DNA of 8,995 nt, taken from NCBI GenBank assembly GCA_964454845.1, contig CAYVVS010000020.1, positions 1-8,995 on the forward strand, read 5' to 3'. A program made the position numbers and the translations under genes. Positions 1-6,002 of this stretch are shown piece by piece. Numbering within the stretch: the first letter of the stretch is position 1; each line of letters starts with the position of its first letter. The notes under the pieces were generated by a model that did not search any database, was not told the DNA's origin, and saw only the letters and a program-made list of their open reading frames with translations. Source of the DNA: GCA-016700035 sp964454845. GTDB lineage: Bacteria > Patescibacteriota > Saccharimonadia > CAILAD01 > GCA-016700035.

Positions 1-284
1 TGATAGCTACAGATTTTGGAGCTTTTAGCGAGACAATTGTGCATGGCAAAAATGGCTATCGTTTTAGGACGATTGGTGAAGCAGTTTGGGCGGCTCAAAA
101 TGTTGGACGACTAAAACCTAAAAAGATTCACGAAGCTGCCGTAAAGAACTACAGTGTAGATACTGTGAAATATAAGTATGAGGCATACTTTGATCAGTTG
201 CTTAGCCTCTGGGAAGAGGGTTTTTACACGACGCATGATGAAGGGGTGAGTAAATATGAGCGTTATAGGCGCCTGACAGGTTAA
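1..284 (+). CDS. Glycosyltransferase family 4-like protein, C-terminal fragment
   Basis: The reading frame is open from position 3 and encodes about 93 residues before the TAA stop at 282-284; the gene begins upstream of the window. The first residues read IATDFGAFSETIVHGKNGYR. This matches the end of the nucleotide-sugar binding region of GT4 glycosyltransferases, where a Gly-x-x-x-E segment is followed by a hydrophobic residue and a GxNGYR/GxNGF turn. The rest is the C-terminal helical tail, rich in Lys, Tyr and Glu, that packs back on the N-terminal Rossmann domain. Such enzymes move a sugar from an NDP-sugar onto a glycan, lipid or protein acceptor, usually at the inner face of the membrane. 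The GTG at position 39 is an internal valine, not a start. Family assignment rests only on the C-terminal motif; donor and acceptor cannot be told. Confidence 0.72.
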   Translation, partial: IATDFGAFSETIVHGKNGYRFRTIGEAVWAAQNVGRLKPKKIHEAAVKNYSVDTVKYKYEAYFDQLLSLWEEGFYTTHDEGVSKYERYRRLTG

Positions 285-300
285 ATATTTAGACAATATT

Positions 301-309
301 TGTTATGCT
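301..309 (+). promoter_or_regulatory. Possible extended -10 promoter for the collagen/tail-like cassette
   Basis: TGTTATGCT has the TGn extension followed by a -10-like TATGCT (304-309). No convincing -35 box lies 16-18 bases upstream. Initiation near 316 would give a leader of about 32 nt carrying the Shine-Dalgarno sequence of the 348 gene. The same layout is seen before the membrane-protein gene at 6003. No terminator is visible between the glycosyltransferase stop at 284 and this site, so readthrough from upstream is equally possible. Confidence 0.35.
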
Positions 310-347
310 AGATGTAATGCGTATCATTTGTGAGAGGTGTTTATTTA

Positions 348-872
348 ATGGCTAGACTTCCTGTTCCCGGAAGCGATGGGGGCACTTGGGGAGACATCCT
401 TAATGAGTTCTTGAGCGTATCGCACAATAGTGATGGTTCGCTTAAGCCGAGTGCCGTTCCGCCAGCAGCTAATGATGGCGCTACGGGTGCTACCGGCCCA
501 CAAGGTGCTACCGGAGCCACAGGTCCTACTGGATCAGATGGCGCGACTGGCGCTACTGGCTTACAGGGGCCCACGGGTGCCGATGGTCCTACTGGCGCAA
601 TCGGACCTGCGGGTGCCACTGGGGCAACTGGGGCGACAGGTGTTGAGGGGCCAACTGGACCAACTGGTGTAACCGGACCAACTGGCTTAGAGGGGCCAAC
701 TGGGCCTACGGGGCTACAAGGAGCTACAGGTACGGAAGGAGCCACGGGTGCGACTGGTGCAGCTGGAACAGATGGTTACGGTGTGGTGGTTGTAGCATCG
801 ACTTGGGTCTCGGGAGATAGCTTGCCCGCCGGAACACCAGCCGGGACAAGAGTTTTGCGGAGAAAGCCATAA
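348..872 (+). CDS. Collagen-like protein with tail-fibre-type N-terminus
   Basis: This 174-residue protein has three parts. Residues 1-40 contain PGSDGGTWGDILNEFLS, a motif I associate with tail-like structural proteins of Saccharibacteria and actinobacterial phages. Residues 44-142 are 33 perfect Gly-X-Y triplets, mostly GAT and GPT, expected to form a trimeric collagen helix. Residues 143-174 are a short tail with PAGTPAGTRVL and a basic end. The ATG at 348 was chosen over the in-frame GTG at 330 because AGAGG (333-337) sits 10 nt before it and overlaps the upstream extension. No signal peptide or membrane segment is seen. Thr in the third triplet position is typical of bacterial collagens and is O-glycosylated in Bacillus BclA; glycosylation here is inferred only. 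The protein probably acts as a stalk. It is the first gene of a packed three-gene cassette; the next ORF starts directly after its stop, in the same frame. Confidence 0.85.
   Translation: MARLPVPGSDGGTWGDILNEFLSVSHNSDGSLKPSAVPPAANDGATGATGPQGATGATGPTGSDGATGATGLQGPTGADGPTGAIGPAGATGATGATGVEGPTGPTGVTGPTGLEGPTGPTGLQGATGTEGATGATGAAGTDGYGVVVVASTWVSGDSLPAGTPAGTRVLRRKP
477..773 (+). repeat. Collagen Gly-X-Y repeat tract (33 triplets)
   Basis: The tract is 99 codons of unbroken Gly-X-Y periodicity, seen in DNA as a 9-base-period pattern of GGN followed by variable codons. Common triplets are GAT and GPT, with single GPQ, GSD, GAD, GAI, GPA, GVT, GTE and GAA units. Synonymous codons vary between units, so the DNA is less repetitive than the protein. 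This argues for selection on the protein rather than very recent slippage. The antisense strand is also open here, but only as a by-product of the repeat. Confidence 0.95.
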
Positions 873-1328
873 ATGGGGTTAACTCTGGGACTTGATGGTA
901 AAACGCGTGCCCTTACAGTAAACGCCGGCGGTACTGCTTCTACGATTTCTACGCTATATATTGGCCTCTTGCAGTCGGCGCCAACCGGGATGGACGGCAT
1001 GACACTCTCGACCCTTGTAAGTGGCGCTCAGGGGAATGAGTTTACGGTGAGTGGTTCCTTTTACGTTGGAAGGCAGGCTATTACTCTTGGCTCAATCTCG
1101 ACCGATAGCGGTGGAGCGATTTGCTATAACAATAACGGCAGCCCCATCGAATGGCTAAATTCTACGGGGTCAACCATATTGGTGCCGGCATTTTTTATTA
1201 CAAATGTTTCTTCTGGTACTTCTGGATCTGTTCTATGGGTGGGCACTCCAGATGCCGGAACGGCAACGATAGAAAATACAAAGAAGGCATCAATTAGTGC
1301 TAATGATCTTATGCTGAAGGTGGACTAA
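873..1328 (+). CDS. Phage tail-fibre-like small structural protein
   Basis: This 151-residue protein begins at an ATG that directly abuts the TAA of the collagen-like gene in the same frame. GGAGA at 859-863 lies 9 nt before the ATG, so independent or coupled initiation is plausible. The sequence has no signal peptide. Its order of short beta-rich blocks resembles the small tail-fibre/minor-tail domain of actinobacteriophages: LYIGLLQSAP near residue 28, a YVGRQAITLGS block, an acidic/Asn turn, VPAFFITNVSSG, LWVGTPD and a final ISANDLMLKVD strand. In that family the pattern is VYVALHT, SYxRQAVTFG, IWD and LxxGxL followed by a last strand ending in Leu. The match is by eye and the identity is low. 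The likely role is a trimeric head or connector at the end of the collagen stalk. The stop codon overlaps the next start (TAATG). Confidence 0.65.
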   Translation: MGLTLGLDGKTRALTVNAGGTASTISTLYIGLLQSAPTGMDGMTLSTLVSGAQGNEFTVSGSFYVGRQAITLGSISTDSGGAICYNNNGSPIEWLNSTGSTILVPAFFITNVSSGTSGSVLWVGTPDAGTATIENTKKASISANDLMLKVD

Positions 1329-4108
1329 TGCCTGCAATTTCTGTTTCTACGGCAAGTTCGACGCACGATGGGCTTGCCACGTGGAATAACCGCTCATCTG
1401 CAAGCGGCACAAATTTTACGGGTACACTTGTAAGCCCAATTATTGGCCCGCACTTCGACACCTCTCTGGTGTATGCTGGCTTCTTTGTGTTTACACTCAA
1501 TTATATTCCGCAGGGTTCAGTAATTAATAGTTCCAAGTTAGAGTTGCGAACAAACAATGCTTATACTGGCGGGCTTACAAACCATATTTACGTTGCAGTT
1601 GAAAATAATCTGGATCCACTTGGAACGGGGGCTATCGTAAATGGTACGCTAGGCTCTCAGCCATGGCAGCGACTTGGTAGGCAGTCGGCGGCAACCACTT
1701 TGTTTGGGAATCGGTGTGGCCCTACCCACAATAAGGCCGGACAATCGCTATCCACTTATGGCGCTCACGTAAGAGATTCAAGTGCGTTAGTGTATAAGGC
1801 ATTCTGTACTGATCAGGCAAATACTAGTGCCTTGGGTCGCGATTTGGCAGCGGGGAGCTGGGTGCAGACAGAGAATTTTACTCCGGCTTTGCAAAAACTG
1901 GTTGATGATCCAAGCTGGAATAGCACTTCGCAGAGCGTGATGATTTGGTTGTTTGCAGATATAAATGGCGGCGGTACGACTTTTAATGTTGGCTATCTCG
2001 GCGGTTTTGCTTGGGATAACGGCACTGTTGGCGCAGCTTCCTATGGTAATGGTGGTGGCCAAAACTATTACTATGATCAGTCCTCAGGTCTGTATGCTCC
2101 AAAACTTAATGTTGACTATACAGTTACATCTTTAGCTGCAAAAAGCAGCGGATCGTCGAGCACTGGAAATGTGCGTCTACGCCCAGCAACACCTTTGGGG
2201 CGAATGCGAGGGGAGCGTGCAGAGCTTACAAATTACAATGGAATCGTACCGCGCCTATCTAATGGTGCTCATGATCTACCGCTTACCGGGATAAGTACTT
2301 TTAACCCTCTCGATCCAGCATGGGCTGCAACAAGCGGTAACCCAACAGCTACAAGAACAAAGTGGAGCACCCAGCGTCCCGGCAGAGTGGATGGCAATTG
2401 TATATTAATCGAAGATTACGCGAACAATGGACCTTACATTTGGTGGGATATTGATGCATACCAAAATGACTATGCGAGTCGCGACGTCTACTCGTTGCGC
2501 TTTTATCATCGTTATGATCGAGACGCTGTGGTAAATATTAACCCCCCACTTTGCATATTTAGGCTCAATGGCGTGGAGTCCTTTCGAATAGAACATAAGC
2601 AATACACGGTTGGTAGCCCAGATACTGCGATGAATTTACGTCTCTCATGGTCGGGAGGGAGTACGGCTTGGACCAGCAACGAATTCCGTTCGCCAGGTAG
2701 CTATGGGTTTTATCGATATGAAATACAGGTAGATGCAGCCCAGAATCCTAAGGTACGGGTCAGAGTGTATCTCAACGACAGCACGACAGCCCTTGCTACT
2801 TTTTCGGGCAACCCGACTACAGTAGAGATGGATGAAGTTCGTTTTCAGGATGCCGAAACTACAGCCTTCTATTTATTTCACCAAAGAATTGCTGACTTTG
2901 AAATGTGGACCGACTATTTGCTGAATCGTGAATACCCAGACAATATCAATAATGTTGTCGGTACGCCATACTCACCGCCACGTTGGCAGTGGTTTGAGCA
3001 TGATGGCAGCAATCAAAAAGCACTCGAAGACCTCGGGACAATTACGAGCATCAATCCTAATGGCACAAGCCCTGTACTGGATCCTGCTGGAGTACTTACT
3101 CTCGAAGATCATACGCCAGATGTCGCTGATGAGGGGGTAACTCCATGCACGCTGTATCCTGGCTTAAGTTATGGCGTGGGGAATGCCAGAAAGCTAGACC
3201 TGTATGTGCCCACCGGAACTCCGCCGGCTGGTGGGTGGCCGGTTATTATGTACACTCACGGTGGTTTTTGGGTATCTGGTGCTCGTAACTTAATATCAAG
3301 TGGGCTGGTAAGAGATGCTACGTTACGTGGGTACGCTGTTGCAAGTTGTTCGTATGTATTGAGTGGCGTGTATTTTTCGAGCTTAGGTCAGTCTTATCCC
3401 GCCTATGATGCAAATACAGCTTCAGGGCGGTACCCAACACACATTCTAAATTATAAAGAGGCAGCCTATTGGCTACAGACCAATGCTGGTACCTACAGCC
3501 TGAACGCTGCAAAGTTCATCGCCACGGGACATTCTGCCGGTGGGTATAACTCACTTGGCGCAGCCTTGAGCAGGGGAGTTACCGACGATGGGGCTGGGCG
3601 TAATTTAACTTTGGCAGGCAATGGGGCGTTCGGCTGTCCTAATGTTGCCGACCCCTCATTTATTGGGACGTATTCTTGGACGGGGCCAGTAAGTTTGAAC
3701 GCCTTAAAATCATGGGATCCAAGCCATCCCAATTACCCGTACGGAGGCACGGGAGTGGGGACTATCCACGTTACGGCTAGGCTTTTCCGTGGCCAGCTAG
3801 CCGATAGTGGTACGGGGAATGTTGATTTTTGTGGGATTGACGACATAATTGCCGTAAACGCAGCAAATTTACCTCCAATTGGTTACGCCTGGTCTCCATA
3901 TGATTACCTGGTTGTAAACGCGCCATTTACTCCCTATTCGCAAAATATTATCTTACAGAACAAACTAAGCGCTGTCGCTGGTTCGCTCCCGGTTGGATTT
4001 ACGTACACTTCTCATGAAGTACCCGATGGGCTGCACCACACAATTAATGATGCAGATCTGGATTATCAGAGCTTCTTTAGCTGGCTTGACGACATTGTAA
4101 ATACTTAG
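1328..4108 (+). CDS. Modular surface/tail-like protein with C-terminal alpha/beta-hydrolase (esterase) domain
   Basis: This 926-residue protein starts in a TAATG overlap with the preceding gene; AAGG at 1317-1320 sits 7 nt before the ATG. Residues about 1-265 look like a DNRLRE-type beta-sandwich: IPQGSVINSSKLELR early, and PKLNVDYT closing it at 258-265. A Ser/Gly-rich linker (266-283) follows. Residues about 300-530 form a beta-rich, lectin-like (LamG/concanavalin-type) region with many aromatic residues. Residues about 601-926 are an alpha/beta hydrolase of the carboxylesterase/BD-FAE kind: the oxyanion-hole motif HGGF is at 644-647, the nucleophile elbow GHSAGG has Ser736, the probable acid is Asp859 in SPYDYLV, and the base is His903 or His904. 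The predicted activity is ester hydrolysis on a surface glycan or lipid; the substrate is unknown. No signal peptide or membrane segment is seen. The 3' end overlaps the convergent tatC by four bases. Confidence 0.8.
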   Translation: MPAISVSTASSTHDGLATWNNRSSASGTNFTGTLVSPIIGPHFDTSLVYAGFFVFTLNYIPQGSVINSSKLELRTNNAYTGGLTNHIYVAVENNLDPLGTGAIVNGTLGSQPWQRLGRQSAATTLFGNRCGPTHNKAGQSLSTYGAHVRDSSALVYKAFCTDQANTSALGRDLAAGSWVQTENFTPALQKLVDDPSWNSTSQSVMIWLFADINGGGTTFNVGYLGGFAWDNGTVGAASYGNGGGQNYYYDQSSGLYAPKLNVDYTVTSLAAKSSGSSSTGNVRLRPATPLGRMRGERAELTNYNGIVPRLSNGAHDLPLTGISTFNPLDPAWAATSGNPTATRTKWSTQRPGRVDGNCILIEDYANNGPYIWWDIDAYQNDYASRDVYSLRFYHRYDRDAVVNINPPLCIFRLNGVESFRIEHKQYTVGSPDTAMNLRLSWSGGSTAWTSNEFRSPGSYGFYRYEIQVDAAQNPKVRVRVYLNDSTTALATFSGNPTTVEMDEVRFQDAETTAFYLFHQRIADFEMWTDYLLNREYPDNINNVVGTPYSPPRWQWFEHDGSNQKALEDLGTITSINPNGTSPVLDPAGVLTLEDHTPDVADEGVTPCTLYPGLSYGVGNARKLDLYVPTGTPPAGGWPVIMYTHGGFWVSGARNLISSGLVRDATLRGYAVASCSYVLSGVYFSSLGQSYPAYDANTASGRYPTHILNYKEAAYWLQTNAGTYSLNAAKFIATGHSAGGYNSLGAALSRGVTDDGAGRNLTLAGNGAFGCPNVADPSFIGTYSWTGPVSLNALKSWDPSHPNYPYGGTGVGTIHVTARLFRGQLADSGTGNVDFCGIDDIIAVNAANLPPIGYAWSPYDYLVVNAPFTPYSQNIILQNKLSAVAGSLPVGFTYTSHEVPDGLHHTINDADLDYQSFFSWLDDIVNT

Positions 4109-5085
4109 GCTTGGCTCACCGACGGGCGAGCAAAGGCGATATCTCGCACCAGATGCTTGTTGTGCGCTGCAGGTAAGCCGAAAACTTTATCGGCCTGAAC
4201 TGTAGAACGTAGATCGAGAGGAGCCTTGGCGGTAGGTAAAACTAATGGTGGACCGATCACATGTGGTTGTGCGCTGGGTGTAATCGGCGCTTGCACGGGG
4301 GGCGCTTTGATAGCTGCTGGTACTGGCTTCTTGGCTTGCTGTTTTGACTTATTCCTCAACGAGTTCTGAATCCAAACAACCAGAATACTCACATTAAAGA
4401 GTACGATGAGTGGAAGAGCCATGACTGCCTGGTTCATAGGGTCTGGCGTTGGCGTGGCAAAAGCGGCGATTATAAAGCTTGCCAGGATTACCCATCGTTG
4501 TTTCTTTACGAGTTTTTCGGGTTTAAGTGGTTTTATTCGATTGATGGACCCCATAACCAATGGAAGTTGAAAAATAATAGCAAAAGTAAAAATGTAGGTC
4601 ATAGCGAAGGTAAGGTATTCCTTAGCCGAAAGCAGGGGATTGACGTTTATCTCATCAAAGCCCTTCAGAAAGTTGAGAGCTGCTGGCAGCGTCACAAAGT
4701 ATGCAAATAGTCCGCCGGTTATTGCAAGAGCAAAAGAGGTTATGACAATTTTCATGCCGTTACGAGTCAGCGGCTTATGTGAGATGGGCTCAATAAAACT
4801 TAAAGAGTGGTAAATCGCAAACGGCAGAGCAAGTAGCGCTCCAACACATATAGAAAGTGTCATCACAAAGTCTAGACCGCCAGTTGGGCTTGAGTAATAT
4901 AGGCTTTCCCCAAGTGGCCGAATGAGCGCTCGGGATATTTGTCCCTGGAATGCCCAGCCTAAGCCAAGCCCAGCTACAACAATGAGGGCGACATAAATGA
5001 GCCTACGCCTCAGTTCCTCTAAGTGGCCAGCTATAGTATCTGGATCCACCTTCTGCCCATGTTTACTGCTTGCAGATTTGCGCAA
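4105..5085 (-). CDS. tatC: Sec-independent translocase protein TatC
   Basis: TatC recognises twin-arginine signal peptides and, with TatA, exports folded proteins across the plasma membrane. The protein has the N-terminal HLEELRRRL motif (residues 21-29), six membrane segments (about 31-46, 71-97, 111-137, 157-181, 198-212 and 220-239), the FIxP motif (97-100) and TPxPDPMNQ before the last helix. Three normally acidic sites are neutral by gapless comparison with E. coli TatC: E103 is Leu106, E170 is Gln and E227 is Asn231. A Pro/Ala/Lys-rich cytoplasmic tail from about 243 to 326 makes it longer than the usual 240-260 residues. The start is TTG at 5083-5085, because AAGAAGGTGG lies correctly spaced before it. 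A GTG at 5092-5094, in frame, would add three residues but would sit inside that ribosome site. It is divergent from tatA. Confidence 0.95.
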   Translation of the reverse strand: MRKSASSKHGQKVDPDTIAGHLEELRRRLIYVALIVVAGLGLGWAFQGQISRALIRPLGESLYYSSPTGGLDFVMTLSICVGALLALPFAIYHSLSFIEPISHKPLTRNGMKIVITSFALAITGGLFAYFVTLPAALNFLKGFDEINVNPLLSAKEYLTFAMTYIFTFAIIFQLPLVMGSINRIKPLKPEKLVKKQRWVILASFIIAAFATPTPDPMNQAVMALPLIVLFNVSILVVWIQNSLRNKSKQQAKKPVPAAIKAPPVQAPITPSAQPHVIGPPLVLPTAKAPLDLRSTVQADKVFGLPAAHNKHLVRDIAFARPSVSQA

Positions 5086-5107
5086 TTTTACCACCTTCTT
5101 ATGCTTA

Positions 5108-5137
5108 ATTATAGACGCTATCTCAAAGGAGAGTCAA
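5108..5137 (-). promoter_or_regulatory. Promoter of tatC
   Basis: Read on the minus strand, TTGACT (5137-5132) and a perfect TATAAT (5113-5108) are separated by 18 bases. Transcription would start near 5101, leaving a leader of about 15 nt to the TTG start with AAGAAGGTGG in it. This leader length matches that of tatA and of the DUF2200 gene, which supports the TTG over the GTG start. Confidence 0.75.
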
Positions 5138-5140
5138 ACC

Positions 5141-5149
5141 TGTTATACT
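5141..5149 (+). promoter_or_regulatory. Possible second, upstream extended -10 promoter for tatA
   Basis: TGTTATACT is a TGn-extended -10 box facing tatA. It would give a leader of roughly 80 nt. No good -35 box is visible. It lies within a few bases of the tatC -35 element on the other strand, so the two promoters would compete. Confidence 0.3.
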
Positions 5150-5183
5150 TGTACTTTTTCTATGTCGTGCGCATTCCTCAATC

Positions 5184-5212
5184 TTGCGGCTGACAGGTAA
5201 TTGGTTTAGAAT
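5184..5212 (+). promoter_or_regulatory. Promoter of tatA
   Basis: TTGCGG (5184-5189) and TAGAAT (5207-5212) are separated by 17 bases. Start of transcription near 5219 leaves about 16 nt of leader that contains GAGGAG. An inverted repeat, CCTCAAT at 5176-5182 and ATTGAGG at 5211-5217, brackets the promoter and could be an operator or chance. Confidence 0.55.
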
Positions 5213-5234
5213 TGAGGCAAACAAGAGGAGATGT

Positions 5235-5426
5235 ATGGAGATTTTTGGATTAGGCCTACCAGAGCTAGTTATCATTGTAGTTATTTTGCTGCTCCTATTT
5301 GGAGCCGCCAAACTACCCGAGCTTGGTCGTAGTATCGGAAGCTTTTCCCGCGAGGTAAAAAAGGGCTTTAACGAAGACGAAGAGAAGGAAGCTACTAAAA
5401 AGAAGCCTGATAGCGCAGATAAGTAA
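5235..5426 (+). CDS. tatA: Sec-independent translocase protein TatA
   Basis: This 63-residue protein has the full TatA layout: a short N-terminus (MEIFGLGLPEL), one membrane helix at about 10-23, the hinge FGAAKLPELGRS (22-33), an amphipathic helix to about residue 45, and a charged Glu/Lys-rich C-terminal tail. TatA oligomers form the passage or membrane-thinning element recruited by TatC. The ATG at 5235 was chosen because GAGGAG (5225-5230) precedes it and the membrane helix then begins within ten residues, as is usual. An upstream in-frame TTG at 5184 would add a polar leader that overlaps the promoter. No tatB was seen in the window, so a minimal TatA-TatC system is likely, with TatA doing both jobs. 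tatA is head-to-head with tatC instead of the common tatA-tatC order, and its transcript ends at the hairpin at 5457-5490. Confidence 0.95.
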   Translation: MEIFGLGLPELVIIVVILLLLFGAAKLPELGRSIGSFSREVKKGFNEDEEKEATKKKPDSADK

Positions 5427-5456
5427 TTGCTGTAGCTTCGTAATCAGAATTATGCA

Positions 5457-5490
5457 TAGCAAAAATGACCACTTAAGGTCATTTTTGCTA
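5457..5490. terminator. Bidirectional intrinsic terminator between tatA and the DUF2200 gene
   Basis: A perfect 14-bp inverted repeat, TAGCAAAAATGACC and GGTCATTTTTGCTA, surrounds a six-base loop (ACTTAA). The core TGACC/GGTCA stem is preceded by five A and followed by five T, so it makes a hairpin with a U tract when read in either direction. It sits between two convergent genes and can serve both. Confidence 0.9.
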
Positions 5491-5514
5491 ATAGCTACAT
5501 GAATTAGTTAATCA

Positions 5515-5868
5515 TTATGCGTTTCGTAGAATTTTCTCCATTGACTTGCCTTTGGCAAGCTCGTCGACTAGTTTGTCTAAGTAGCGTATTTCTTGCATGA
5601 GAGGATCATCAATGTCTTCGACGCGCACGCCGCATATGACACCTGTAATAAGTTTTCGGTCTGGGTTTAGTTTTGGTGCATCATGAAAAAAATTCTCAAA
5701 AGTTACTTTGTCGGCTAGAATTTTTTCAAGTTGCCTTTCGCTATAGCCAGTAAGCCAGGTGATGATTGCAAGCACCTCTTTTTTTGTACGATTTTTGCGT
5801 TCTGCCTTCGCTATGTAATGGGGGTATACATCGGCAAAGCTCATTGAATAGATTCTATGTGTTGTCAT
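5515..5868 (-). CDS. DUF2200 family protein
   Basis: This 117-residue soluble protein matches the DUF2200 family along its full length. Recognisable blocks are THRIYSMSFADVYPHYIAKAERK at the N-terminus, the KKEVLAIITWLTGYS segment, a Phe-rich FENFFHDAP, LNPDRKLITGVICGVRVEDI, and the C-terminal DPLMQEIRYLDKLVDELAKG. The biochemical function of the family is not established. The first half looks helical and resembles small helical domains that bind partners; this is only an impression. No membrane segment or signal peptide is present, so it should be cytoplasmic. AAGGAAGAG lies a few bases before the ATG. The gene is convergent with tatA across the bidirectional terminator and divergent from the membrane-protein gene at 6003, with both promoters in the 134-bp gap. 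Confidence 0.9.
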   Translation of the reverse strand: MTTHRIYSMSFADVYPHYIAKAERKNRTKKEVLAIITWLTGYSERQLEKILADKVTFENFFHDAPKLNPDRKLITGVICGVRVEDIDDPLMQEIRYLDKLVDELAKGKSMEKILRNA

Positions 5869-5888
5869 GGTCTCTTCCTTTGCGCTTT

Positions 5889-5897
5889 AGTATACCA
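5889..5897 (-). promoter_or_regulatory. Extended -10 promoter of the DUF2200 gene
   Basis: On the minus strand the sequence reads TGGTATACT, a TGn extension followed by TATACT (5894-5889). No clear -35 box is seen at the expected distance, as allowed for extended -10 promoters. Initiation near 5882 gives a leader of about 14 nt with the Shine-Dalgarno sequence. Confidence 0.55.
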
Positions 5898-5952
5898 GAT
5901 GCATATACGAGGGCCACTTATGTAGCGGAGACTCATTCGTTGACTCAAAGTA

Positions 5953-5961
5953 TGCTATAGT
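5953..5961 (+). promoter_or_regulatory. Extended -10 promoter of the membrane-protein gene
   Basis: TGCTATAGT is a TGn-extended -10 box (TATAGT at 5956-5961). A TTGACT at 5940-5945 lies only 10 bases upstream, too close to be its -35 partner. Initiation near 5968 would leave a leader of about 35 nt with AAGGAG (5987-5992). Confidence 0.5.
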
Positions 5962-6002
5962 ACACCATACAATTGCACCTTTTTACAAGGAGTAGAAGAA
6001 TT

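Noticed and set aside
330..347. Upstream GTG start for the collagen-like gene
   Set aside because: The extension would consist of the ribosome site itself; the ATG at 348 has AGAGG at proper spacing and begins the recognised N-terminal motif.
341..745. A 134-residue Pro/Val-rich open frame on the minus strand opposite the collagen gene
   Set aside because: It is the mirror of the Gly-X-Y repeat (GGN codons read as Pro and Ala-Pro codons in reverse) and has no ribosome site; the plus-strand collagen reading is coherent.
477..773. Possible CRISPR or tandem DNA repeat array
   Set aside because: The periodicity is nine bases of coding Gly-X-Y with variable synonymous codons; there are no 25-40 base repeats separated by spacers.
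870..872. Recoded stop codon as in UGA-glycine lineages
   Set aside because: The codon is TAA, and TGA works as a normal stop at 7142-7144, so the genetic code appears standard.
348..4108. Complete prophage or tailocin
   Set aside because: Only fibre-like parts are present; no capsid, portal, terminase, sheath, baseplate, integrase or lysis genes are visible in the window.
5940..5961. Classical -35/-10 promoter TTGACT with TATAGT
   Set aside because: The spacer is only 10 bases; the extended -10 reading is more sensible.
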